DNA from: Prunus persica | Lineage: Eukaryota; Streptophyta; Magnoliopsida; Rosales; Rosaceae | Direction of reading: 5' to 3' | NCBI RefSeq assembly: GCF_000346465.2 | Contig: NC_034011.1 | Coordinates: 3,929,508 to 3,993,507, forward strand | DNA length: 64,000 bases | Part shown: piece by piece, positions 47,828-60,300 of the stretch | Position numbering within the stretch: the first letter of the stretch is position 1 | Layout of the letters: every line of letters begins with the position of its first letter | Made by a program: the position numbers and the translations under genes | Notes under the pieces: model-generated | Told to the model about the DNA's origin: nothing | What the model saw: only the letters and a program-made list of their open reading frames with translations | The model's database searches: none

Positions 47828-50800
47828 AATTAATCAAAAGATTGGCCTTGGGCCTTGGGGCTCTTGGGCTCAGTGATTTAAATTAAACTCGATTAGTTAA
47901 TTAATTATTTTTAAATAATTGCCTTGGGGCTTTTGGCCATATTTAATTTCATTATTCTATTTGTTGTTTAAAATATAATTACTAATTAAAGTAATTTGAA
48001 AAAGGCTAACATATTTCTTAATTACATATATTAAATTAAAGAAGTAGGCCAAAGAACAAAAGTTAAGAAACTTTTTTTTTTTTTTACATTTCACATTTTA
48101 AATTTTCATTTTCAAAGGTATAGCCGCGCGGCTATACTATTTAAACATACACCTAAAGGGACGAGGCCAGGGCCTAGGTGCCACGTGTCAAGTGACAAAA
48201 GCCGAACGGCTATAAAACTTTTGAAAACAAAGTAGGGAAATGAGTATAGCCGCGCGGCTATACTATCTCTCAAAATTTTTTAAAAAGAATCTGGTATAGC
48301 CGGGCGGCTATACTGTACATGTACGTATACAGACCCGCCCCACCGCTTATGCGCCACGCGTCAAACGAGCAGCACTGGTTGTTTTTTTTTTTCAAAAACA
48401 AAAAGGAGTATAGCCGTGCGGCTATACTCTTGTAAAGAGCAATTATGTGTTCAGTGGTTGGTATATATGTTTTTAATTAATCAAAAGGTTAGCCTTGGGC
48501 CTTGGGGCTCTTGGGCTCAGTGATTTAAATTAAACTCGATTAGTTAATTAATTATTTTTAAATAATTGCCTTGGGGCTTTTGGCCATATTTAATTTCATT
48601 ATTCTATTTGTTGTTTAAAATATAATTACTAATTAAAGTAATTTGAAAAAGGCTAACATATTTCTTAATTACATATATTAAATTAAAGAAGTAGGCCAAA
48701 GAACAAAAGTTAAGAAACTTTTTTTTTTTTTTTACATTTCACATTTTAAATTTTCATTTTCAAAGGTATAGCCGCGCGGCTATACTATTTAAACATACAC
48801 CTAAAGGGACAAGGCCAGGGCCTAGGTGCCACGTGTCAAGTGACAAAAGCCGAACGGCTATAAAACTTTTGAAAACAAAGTAGGGAAATGAGTATAGCCG
48901 CGCGGCTATACTATCTCTCAAAATTTTTTAAAAGAACCTGGATAGCCGGGCGGCTATACTGTACATGTACGTATACAGACCCGCCCCACCGCTTATGCGC
49001 CACGCGTCAAACGAGCAGCACTGGTTGTTTTTTTTTTTCAAAAACAAAAAGGAGTATAGCCGTGCGGCTATACTCTTGTAAAGAGCAATTATGTGTTCAG
49101 TGGTTAGTATATATGTTTTTAATTAATCAAAAGGTTAGCCTTGGGCCTTGGGGCTCTTGGGCTCAGTGATTTAAATTAAACTCGATTAGTTAATTAATTA
49201 TTTTTAAATAATTGCCTTGGGGCTTTTGGCCATATTTAATTTCATTATTCTATTTGTTGTTTAAAATATAATTACTAATTAAAGCAATTTGAAAAAGGCT
49301 AACATATTTCTTAATTACATATATTAAATTAAAGAAGTAGGCCAAAGAACAAAAGTTAAGAAACTTTTTTTTTTTTTTACATTTCACATTTTAAATTTTC
49401 ATTTTCAAAGGTATAGCCGCGCGGCTATACTATTTAAACATACACCTAAAGGGACGAGGCCAGGGCCTAGGTGCCACGTGTCAAGTGACAAAAGCCAAAC
49501 GGCTATAAAACTTTTGAAAACAAAGTAGGGAAATGAGTATAGCCGCGCGGCTATACTATCTCTCAAAATTTTTTAAAAAAGAATCTGGTATAGCCGGGCG
49601 GCTATACTGTACATGTACGTATACAGACCCGCCCCACCGCTTATGCGCCACGCGTCAAACGAGCAGCACTGGTTGTTTTTTTTTTTCAAAAACAAAAAGG
49701 AGTATAGCCGTGCGGCTATACTCTTGTAAAGAGCAATTATGTGTTCAGTGGTTAGTATATATGTTTTTAATTAATCAAAAGGTTAGCCTTGGGCCTTGGG
49801 GCTCTTGGGCTCAGTGATTTAAATTAAACTCGATTAGTTAATTAATTATTTTTAAATAATTGCCTTGGGGCTTTTGGCCATATTTAATTTCATTATTCTA
49901 TTTGTTGTTTAAAATATAATTACTAATTAAAGTAATTTGAAAAAGGCTAACATATTTCTTAATTACATATATTAAATTAAAGAAGTAGGCCAAAGAACAA
50001 AAGTTAAGAAACTTTTTTTTTTTTTTACATTTCACATTTTAAATTTTCATTTTCAAAGGTATAGCCGCGCGGCTATACTATTTAAACATACACCTAAAGG
50101 GACGAGGCCAGGGCCTAGGTGCCACGTGTCAAGTGACAAAAGCCGAACGGCTATAAAACTTTTGAAAACAAAGTAGGGAAATGAGTATAGCCGCGCGGCT
50201 ATACTATCTCTCAAAATTTTTTAAAAAGAATCTGGTATAGCCGGGCGGCTATACTGTACATGTACGTATACAGACCCGCCCCACCGCTTATGCGCCACGC
50301 GTCAAACGAGCAGCACTGGTTGTTTTTTTTTTTCAAAAACAAAAAGGAGTATAGCCGTGCGGCTATACTCTTGTAAAGAGCAATTATGTGTTCAGTGGTT
50401 AGTATATATGTTTTTAATTAATCAAAAGGTTAGCCTTGGGCCTTGGGGCTCTTGGGCTCAGTGATTTAAATTAAACTCGATTAGTTAATTAATTATTTTT
50501 AAATAATTGCCTTGGGGCTTTTGGCCATATTTAATTTCATTATTCTATTTGTTGTTTAAAATATAATTACTAATTAAAGTAATTTGAAAAAGGCTAACAT
50601 ATTTCTTAATTACATATATTAAATTAAAGAAGTAGGCCAAAGAACAAAAGTTAAGAAACTTTTTTTTTTTTTTTACATTTCACATTTTAAATTTTCATTT
50701 TCAAAGGTATAGCCGCGCGGCTATACTATTTAAACATACACCTAAAGGGACGAGGCCAGGGCCTAGGTGCCACGTGTCAAGTGACAAAAGCCGAACGGCT

Positions 50801-53800
50801 ATAAAACTTTTGAAAACAAAGTAGGGAAATGAGTATAGCCGCGCGGCTATACTATCTCTCAAAATTTTTTAAAAAGAATCTGGTATAGCCGGGCGGCTAT
50901 ACTGTACATGTACGTATACAGACCCGCCCCACCGCTTATGCGCCACGCGTCAAACGAGCAGCACTGGTTGTTTTTTTTTTTCAAAAACAAAAAGGAGTAT
51001 AGCCGTGCGGCTATACTCTTGTAAAGAGCAATTATGTGTTCAGTGGTTAGTATATATGTTTTTAATTAATCAAAAGGTTAGCCTTGGGCCTTGGGGCTCT
51101 TGGGCTCAGTGATTTAAATTAAACTCGATTAGTTAATTAATTATTTTTAAATAATTGCCTTGGGGCTTTTGGCCATATTTAATTTCATTATTCTATTTGT
51201 TGTTTAAAATATAATTACTAATTAAAGTAATTTGAAAAAGGCTAACATATTTCTTAATTACATATATTAAATTAAAGAAGTAGGCCAAAGAACAAAAGTT
51301 AAGAAACTTTTTTTTTTTTTTACATTTCACATTTTAAATTTTCATTTTCAAAGGTATAGCCGCGCGGCTATACTATTTAAACATACACCTAAAGGGACGA
51401 GGCCAGGGCCTAGGTGCCACGTGTCAAGTGACAAAAGCCGAACGGCTATAAAACTTTTGAAAACAAAGTAGGGAAATGAGTATAGCCGCGCGGCTATACT
51501 ATCTCTCAAAATTTTTTAAAAAGAATCTGGTATAGCCGGGCGGCTATACTGTACATGTACGTATACAGACCCGCCCCACCGCTTATGCGCCACGCGTCAA
51601 ACGAGCAGCACTGGTTGTTTTTTTTTTTCAAAAACAAAAAGGAGTATAGCCGTGCGGCTATACTCTTGTAAAGAGCAATTATGTGTTCAGTGGTTAGTAT
51701 ATATGTTTTTAATTAATCAAAAGGTTAGCCTTGGGCCTTGGGGCTCTTGGGCTCAGTGATTTAAATTAAACTCGATTAGTTAATTAATTATTTTTAAATA
51801 ATTGCCTTGGGGCTTTTGGCCATATTTAATTTCATTATTCTATTTGTTGTTTAAAATATAATTACTAATTAAAGCAATTTGAAAAAGGCTAACATATTTC
51901 TTAATTACATATATTAAATTAAAGAAGTAGGCCAAAGAACAAAAGTTAAGAAACTTTTTTTTTTTTTTACATTTCACATTTTAAATTTTCATTTTCAAAG
52001 GTATAGCCGCGCGGCTATACTATTTAAACATACACCTAAAGGGACGAGGCCAGGGCCTAGGTGCCACGTGTCAAGTGACAAAAGCCGAACGGCTATAAAA
52101 CTTTTGAAAACAAAGTAGGGAAATGAGTATAGCCGCGCGGCTATACTATCTCTCAAAATTTTTTAAAAAGAATCTGGTATAGCCGGGCGGCTATACTGTA
52201 CATGTACGTATACAGACCCGCCCCACCGCTTATGCGCCACGCGTCAAACGAGCAGCACTGGTTGTTTTTTTTTTTTCAAAAACAAAAAGGAGTATAGCCG
52301 TGCGGCTATACTCTTGTAAAGAGCAATTATGTGTTCAGTGGTTAGTATATATGTTTTTAATTAATCAAAAGGTTAGCCTTGGGCCTTGGGGCTCTTGGGC
52401 TCAGTGATTTAAATTAAACTCGATTAGTTAATTAATTATTTTTAAATAATTGCCTTGGGGCTTTTGGCCATATTTAATTTCATTATTCTATTTGTTGTTT
52501 AAAATATAATTACTAATTAAAGTAATTTGAAAAAGGCTAACATATTTCTTAATTACATATATTAAATTAAAGAAGTAGGCCAAAGAACAAAAGTTAAGAA
52601 ACTTTTTTTTTTTTTTACATTTCACATTTTAAATTTTCATTTTCAAAGGTATAGCCGCGCGGCTATACTATTTAAACATACACCTAAAGGGACGAGGCCA
52701 GGGCCTAGGTGCCACGTGTCAAGTGACAAAAGCCGAACGGCTATAAAACTTTTGAAAACAAAGTAGGGAAATGAGTATAGCCGCGCGGCTATACTATCTC
52801 TCAAAATTTTTTAAAAAGAATCTGGTATAGCCGGGCGGCTATACTGTACATGTACGTATACAGACCCGCCCCACCGCTTATGCGCCACACGTCAAACGAG
52901 CAGCACTGGTTGTTTTTTTTTTTCAAAAACAAAAAGAAGATAGCCTTGCGGCTATACTCTTGTAAAGAGGAGTTATGTGTTCAGGGGTGGGTAATATGTT
53001 TTTAATTAATCAAAAGGTTTGCCTTGGGCCTTGGGGCCCTCGGCGCCCAAGTGTTATAATTAAACTCGATTAGTTAATTAATTATTTTTAAATAATTGCC
53101 TTGGGGCTTTTGGCCATATTTAATTTCATTATTCTATTTGTTGTTTAAAATATAATTACTAATTAAAGCAATTTGAAAAAGGCTAACATATTTCTTAATT
53201 ACATATATTAAATTAAAGAAGTAGGCCAAAGAACAAAAGTTAAGAAACTTTTTTTTTTTTTTACATTTCACATTTTAAATTTTCATTTTCAAAGGTATAG
53301 CCGCGCGGCTATACTATTTAAACATACACGTAAGGGACGAGGCCAGGTGCCTAGGTGCCACGTGTCAAGTGACAAAAGCCGAACGGGGCTAAAACTTTTG
53401 AAAACAAAGTAGGGAAATGAGTATAGCCGCGCGGCTATACTATCTCCCAAAATTTTTTAAAAAGAATCTGGTATAGCCGGGCGGCTATACTGTACATGTA
53501 CGTATACAGACCCGCCCCACCGCTTATGCGCCACGCGTCAAACGAGCAGCACTGGTTGTTTTTTTTTTTCAAAAACAAAAAGGAGTATAGCCGTGCGGCT
53601 ATACTCTTGTAAAGAGCAATTATGTGTTCAGTGGTTAGTATATATGTTTTTAATTAATCAAAAGGTTAGCCTTGGGCCTTGGGGCTCTTGGGCTCAGTGA
53701 TTTAAATTAAACTCGATTAGTTAATTAATTATTTTTAAATAATTGCCTTGGGGCTTTTGGCCATATTTAATTTCATTATTCTATTTGTTGTTTAAAATAT

Positions 53801-55615
53801 AATTACTAATTAAAGCAATTTGAAAAAGGCTAACATATTTCTTAATTACATATATTAAATTAAAGAAGTAGGCCAAAGAACAAAAGTTAAGAAACTTTTT
53901 TTTTTTTTTACATTTCACATTTTAAATTTTCATTTTCAAAGGTATAGCCGCGCGGCTATACTATTTAAACATACACCTAAAGGGACGAGGCCAGGGCCTA
54001 GGTGCCACGTGTCAAGTGACAAAAGCCGAACGGCTATAAAACTTTTGAAAACAAAGTAGGGAAATGAGTATAGCCGCGCGGCTATACTATCTCTCAAAAT
54101 TTTTTAAAAAGAATCTGGTATAGCCGGGCGGCTATACTGTACATGTACGTATACAGACCCGCCCCACCGCTTATGCGCCACGCGTCAAACGAGCAGCACT
54201 GGTTGTTTTTTTTTTTCAAAAACAAAAAGGAGTATAGCCGTGCGGCTATACTCTTGTAAAGAGCAATTATGTGTTCAGTGGTTAGTATATATGTTTTTAA
54301 TTAATCAAAAGGTTAGCCTTGGGCCTTGGGGCTCTTGGGCTCAGTGATTTAAATTAAACTCGATTAGTTAATTAATTATTTTTAAATAATTGCCTTGGGG
54401 CTTTTGGCCATATTTAATTTCATTATTCTATTTGTTGTTTAAAATATAATTACTAATTAAAGTAATTTGAAAAAGGCTAACATATTTCTTAATTACATAT
54501 ATTAAATTAAAGAAGTAGGCCAAAGAACAAAAGTTCAGAAACTTTTTTTTTTTTTTTTACATTTCACATTTTAAATTTTCATTTTCAAAGGTATAGCCGC
54601 GCGGCTATACTATTTAAACATACACCTAAAGGGACGAGGCCAGGGCCTAGGTGCCACGTGTCAAGTGACAAAAGCCGAACGGCTATAAAACTTTTAAAAA
54701 AATTAGGGAATGGTGATAACGCGCGGCTTTACGCTTTCTCAAAATTTTTTAAAAAGAATCTGGTATAGCCGGGCGGCTATACTGTACATGTACGTATACA
54801 GACCCGCCCCACCGCTTATGCGCCACGCGTCAAACGAGCAGCACTGGTTGTTTTTTTTTTTCAAAAACAAAAAGGAGTATAGCCGTGCGGCTATACTCTT
54901 GTAAAGAGCAATTATGTGTTCAGTGGTTAGTATATATGTTTTTAATTAATCAAAAGGTTAGCCTTGGGCCTTGGGGCTCTTGGGCTCAGTGATTTAAATT
55001 AAACTCGATTAGTTAATTAATTATTTTTAAATAATTGCCTTGGGGCTTTTGGCCATATTTAATTTCATTATTCTATTTGTTGTTTAAAATATAATTACTA
55101 ATTAAAGTAATTTGAAAAAGGCTAACATATTTCTTAATTACATATATTAAATTAAAGAAGTAGGCCAAAGAACAAAAGTTAAGAAACTTTTTTTTTTTTT
55201 TACATTTCACATTTTAAATTTTCATTTTCAAAAGTATAGCCGCGCGGCTATACTATTTAGACATACACCTAAAGGGACGAGGCCAGGGCCTAGGTGCCAC
55301 GTGTCAAGTGACAAAAGCCGAACGGCTATAAAACTTTTGAAAACAAAGTAGGGAAATGAGTATAGCCGCGCGGCTATACTATCTCTCAAAATTTTTTAAA
55401 AAGAATCTGGTATAGCCGGGCGGCTATACTGTACATGTACGTATACAGACCCGCCCCACCGCTTATGCGCCACGCGTCAAACGAGCAGCACTGGTTGTTT
55501 TTTTTTTTCAAAAACAAAAAGGAGTATAGCCGTGCGGCTATACTCTTGTAAAGAGCAATTATGTGTTCAGTGGTTAGTATATATGTTTTTAATTAATCAA
55601 AAGGTTAGCCTTGGG
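47828..55615. repeat. Satellite array: twelve copies of a ~647-bp unit with palindromes
   Basis: The landmark TAGCCGCGCG followed by GCTATACTATTTAAACAT occurs at 48121, 48769, 49414, 50062, 50710, 51357, 52004, 52652, 53298, 53945, 54594 and 55237, giving steps of 643-649 bases. Units are nearly identical; most length change is in a T-run. Each unit has five inverted motifs of the type TATAGCCG-NN-CGGCTATA with centres CG, AA, CG, GG and TG, plus CCACGTGTCA and CCACGCGTCA. The array starts at AATTAATCAAAAG and ends inside the thirteenth unit at TTAGCCTTGGGC. Short frames of 90-94 aa occur in some units only and are broken in others, so I treat the array as non-coding. Copy number may be wrong in the assembly. 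Confidence 0.95.
48118..48440. repeat. Palindrome cluster in the first satellite unit (representative)
   Basis: Five inverted motifs lie here near 48119, 48201, 48245, 48297 and 48411. Four have two TATAGCCG arms; the second has a weakened left arm (AAAAGCCG). The centre is always two bases. The first and third are perfect palindromes; the fourth also runs into GTACATGTAC, another palindrome. The layout repeats in the other eleven units. Confidence 0.9.
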
Positions 55616-55800
55616 CTGGTGCTTGCATTAGCACAAAGTTCTGCCGTCGAACTTGTCCACTCTCTTCTCAACATTGCACATTCATCGTTCCCACTTGAAC
55701 ATGAAGCTCTGATACTAGTTGTTAGGAAATCAGGTTCTCGACAAGTGTTTTCCTCACACTCACTCGTAATTAGGGTTCGCGAGATCACAAATAAAGCTCC
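55616..55800 (-). mobile_element. Copia-type LTR retrotransposon fragment
   Basis: On the minus strand, the LTR end ...ATTTCCTAACA at 55720 is followed by TAGTATCAGAGC (55716-55705), one base off the usual initiator-Met primer site TGGTATCAGAGC. Then come bases that read VDKFDG, as at the start of Copia gag. The gag part runs straight into the end of the satellite. The far end of the LTR was not found. Confidence 0.5.
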
Positions 55801-57324
55801 CTAAAGTTCTTAGTTATAATACATAGGCACATGGGTAGGAGATATAGTCCAAATTAGAAACAAAATCCTGAGCAGGAGTTATAGTTAAGAATAGTGGGTA
55901 CATCATGAAGAATAATCTTATGCCTATTCCTAATCATTTCATGGATAATCTACTGGTAATGGATCTTTCAAGCCATTGACCCACTACTTGCACATACTTA
56001 ATTTGAGTTAAACCAGCTGTGTTGTAGACTTTGGACATTTGAGTCGAACCAGCTGTGTCGTAGACTTCGGCTCTAGAGGTAACAAGTTGAGCAATTGATT
56101 AACGCGCTCAATTTTTTATTTTTTATTTTTTAAATGTATTATGTCAATTTGCACCTAACAGACATTTCATCGTCAAATCTTCTTTATCACAAACACATTT
56201 CTTGGCTTCTTCCCTCATGCTCCACTTCTTCTCCTTCCCTATCACACCAGCTTCTTCTCATCTCATCCTTTTGCCACTTTGCCAATGAGTTTCCTCAAAT
56301 GGTAGACCAATACAAAGATATATTATAAAAGAAAAAACAAACCAAAAACAGTTGTCGAATTAATGTAATATTCTTTAGAGATGGAAGAGTTCTATAATAA
56401 TATTGGTATTTCAAATAGTTAAATTCTTAAGTTCTTAAGTTATTACAACCATTAATTGAATCCCGGAAACAGAAGTGAGACAAACAAAAATGTGATTGGC
56501 GCAGCCCCACCCTCCATGTTAACATAGTGATAATGGGGATGAGGTTGAAAGGTTCAAACACATAACGTTTTGGTTTATATTTAATGGCTTTTGACGTAAT
56601 TAGTCAAAGATAAAATACAATATTTAATGAGTGGTTCCACGACTAATAACATCAAGACATTTTGTGATAAAACCTCACACTTGTTATGCTATAACATGTG
56701 GTTAAGTTTGGGACAGTCACAATGCTAGTAGTGGGCCGATTGTCTGCCTCTCTAAAATCTTATCCCTATTCTGCATCTAGAACTTCGGCTCATTTTAACC
56801 CTCATGCTTAGCTTGCAAAACTTGGTTGATCATTGTCTTTTATTTTGTTTTGTGCATGTTGCCATGATAGAAAAATTGGAAATATCATGCTTCATAGAAC
56901 CTGTTGTAACACTTCAAACCAGATTTACAGGAATCTTCTGCCTCACTTTGGTTTGTAATGGACAAAGGACCTGTTAGGAGGTAAAAATTGCTACTGAGAC
57001 AGAAATGAGGAGAACAAAGTAAAGCAAGGAGAACAACAGGAAGACAAGAATAAAAGCAGGTGACTAGTTGAAAAAAGCATAGCAATCAAAGAGAGCTTAA
57101 TTTAAAGATAATATAATACAAACCCAGTTGCCTGCCTCAACTGACAAGATACCACAACTAATGTCTACTTGTTAGATTAATTATTATGATCAGCGTCTTA
57201 ATTGACATATAAGGCTCTTTTAAAGTATTACTGGGTCAAGAATTCTGATCTGCATTGTAGCATCCAACTTATATAAAATGATCAGAGTCTTCGAATTGAA
57301 TACAAACTTGTTTCTGAAAGTTTA
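55801..57324. other. Spacer before RLK6
   Basis: No gene was seen. AACCAGCTGTGTTGTAGACTT and a near copy occur side by side at about 56010 and 56048. The TATA box of RLK6 is at 57269. Confidence 0.5.
57269..57278 (+). promoter_or_regulatory. TATA box of RLK6
   Basis: TTATATAAAATGATC lies about 55 bases before the ATG, similar to TATATAAAATGATATC before RLK2 and RLK3. Confidence 0.55.
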
Positions 57325-60300
57325 ATGATGTCACGGACATTCAAGTCACTCCTCTTTCCACTGCTTGGTGGTTTTGCTCTTATGCTCCTAGTTCATGCCC
57401 AGGATGAATCAGGTATGAATATTTCTGCAATTACAGTTTAATTTGTTGAAAATTCTAAGGCCTCTCTCTTATAGTATGTGTCTGTCTGTGATCTGTCTCA
57501 GGCTTCATTAGCATAGACTGCGGCCTTGCAGGAAATTCTAGCTATACTGAAAAGACAACAGGCATTAACTACACCTCAGACACAAACTTCATAGACACTG
57601 GTGAAGTTAAATTTGTATCACATGATTACAAGAACGAATATCAACAACAATATTGGTCTGTTAGGAGCTTCCCTGAAGGAATACGAAACTGCTACAAAAT
57701 AAATGTTACGAGCGGCAGCAAGTATTTGATCCGAGCAAGTTTCCTGTATGGAAACTATGATGGCCAAAATAAATTCGCAGAATTCGAACTACATCTTGGA
57801 CCAAATTTGTGGGATTATGTGAAATTCGGGGAGTATGGCGTAGATTTTGAGCTCATACATATTCCCTTGCGAAATTACATGCATATATGTCTTGTGAACA
57901 CAGGATCCGGGGTTCCATTTATATCAACAATAGAGATAAGGCCTCTACTTAATGAAACTTATCAGACACAAGTGGGGTCTTTGGCACTTGTCTCGCGGTA
58001 CGACACTGGTGCTTTAGCAGCCACTTTTGAAGGATATAGGTGAGACATTAAGTAATTTATGTCCTCGGACATGATCAATACACATATGTCAATTAATAGC
58101 TAAACACTGATTAAATCAATCTCTCTTGTTTAATTGTTTCTGTTTAGGTATCCAAAAGATATTCATGATCGCTTCTGGTATATCTATGCCCGCGATGATT
58201 GGACACAGATAAATACCTCACTCACCGTTAACCCTGGATTGTTTTACAAGCCACCATCTGATGTCATGCGCACTGCTGCCACCCCGAAAAGTGCAAGTGG
58301 CTCCTTGGATTTCTCCTGGAAGCCAGTGGATAAAAATTCAGAATATTATGTTTACATGCACTTTGCAGAAGTTGAAAAGCTCAAAACTAACCATTCTAGA
58401 CAGCAGTATGTGACTAAGAACGGAGTGCTCTTTCAAGAGCTTTTTTCTCCTGAATACTTGTACACTAGAACTCTTTTCACCCGTTTGGCTATTGGTGGAG
58501 AAGTACAATATAATTTTTCAATCTTTGCGGCTGAGAACTCTACCCTTAAACCCATCGTCAATGCCATTGAGCTTTACATGGTAAAAGAATTCTTAGAATC
58601 AGAGACAAATGAAGAAGATTGTAAGTAATTCTTCCTTAAGTTTCATCCCTTGATGATTGATTTTAATGACATTTTCTGCTGACCTTCCGAAAATATTAGT
58701 TGACGCAATCACAAACATCAAGTCAACTTATAAAGTTACTAAGAACTGGCAAGGAGATCCATGTGCCCCTGAAGTTTTCTTGTGGAATGGTCTAAACTGT
58801 AGCTATCGTGAAAATGAGACCCCAAGAATCACATCCTTGTAAGTATCTCTTCATACAAACTTACTCATAACATTCCATTTTAATTCCAGAACTCATGTGT
58901 TAATGAAGTTATGGAACATGCAAACAGGAACTTGTCCTCGAACGGATTAACAGGGGAGATAGCTCTTTCCATAGCCAACCTAACAATGATACAGACACTG
59001 TAAGTATATATGTCTTTTTACATGTCAGTTACAAGATAACTCAGTTTTAAATTTTCATTTTGTAATCATTTCTCAGTTTTAAATGAGTTGAGCTGCTCAT
59101 GATTTCAGGGATTTATCAAACAACAGCTTGACAGGACAAATTCCTGATTTTTTGTCTCAATTGCCAAATTTAAATGTCTTGTAAGTTATTTTTATATATA
59201 CGGCGGTCGATAGACTTCAAATTCTTAATTAATTGCAAAACATGGGTGATAGAGTCCTTTACATGTGCAGGAACTTGGAGAAAAACAAACTCACAGGCCC
59301 AGTTCCTGTAGGACTCATTGAAAGAAGAAACAATGGCTTGCTATCATTAAGGTCTGCTTATATTCCTCAACATAGATATGCCACCACTTTTCTATTTCTA
59401 CTTTCAAATTTATTTCTTCATGAAAATATAAAACGATCAGGTATTTCCATGCAAATTGGAAGATGGTTGAGAATTATAACAGCTGCCCTGCTGCTAATGT
59501 TACAGAGGATATTATATTATTGGTACCTATTATTAATCAAAATTTAACTATTGTTGCTATCAACCATCTTGACATCAGTTTGTGTGGAAATCTAAACATG
59601 CCCGAACAAGTTTCTTGCGAAAAGAAGGAGACGAAAAAGAGGACACAGAATTCCAATATTGTTCCCATAGTTGTGCCAATCGTTGGAATATCAATCCTCT
59701 TATTATCTGTGGCAGCTATCTGGTTGGGGATTAAAAGGAGAAGACAAAATGGTAAGACCTGTAAATATTTGTTCAAAAGTTTTTGTAAATACAACATCGT
59801 AAGGCCAAACATCCTCTTATTAACTTGTGATGATGCAAATTAAAGCCACCATTGGGTCCTTGGAGTCAAGAAAGCGACAGTTTTCGTACTCTGAGATACT
59901 GAACATCACCAACAACTTAGAGAAGACTCTTGGAAAAGGGGGGTTTGGAACAGTTTATTATGGATGCATAGACAAAACTGAAGTAGCTGTCAAGATGCTT
60001 TCTCCATCATCAGTTCAAGGGCCTCAACAATTTCATGCAGAGGCATGTTTGTCAAAATAAACTAGTGCAGACTTTCTAATCCTCAATCACATGTAATATA
60101 CTAAGATGTTGCATTTATGGCCTCTTCATTTACAGGTTGATCTTCTTCTGAGAGTTCACCATATAAACTTGATAAGCCTTGTAGGATATTGCAATGATAA
60201 GACCAACAAGGGGCTCGTTTACGAGTACATGGCCAATGGAAACTTACAAAAACATCTTGCAGGTTTGTTTTCAATTGAAATTCTTCGTTAGCCAAATTCA

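Noticed and set aside
48118..48440. CRISPR-like spacing of repeated palindromes
   Set aside because: Spacing is uneven (about 43 to 115 bases), the spacers are identical between units, and the DNA is plant nuclear.
48888..49169. Open frames of 93-94 aa inside satellite units
   Set aside because: They appear in only some units, are shifted or stopped in others by one-base changes, and run through palindromes and a T-run. No family features.
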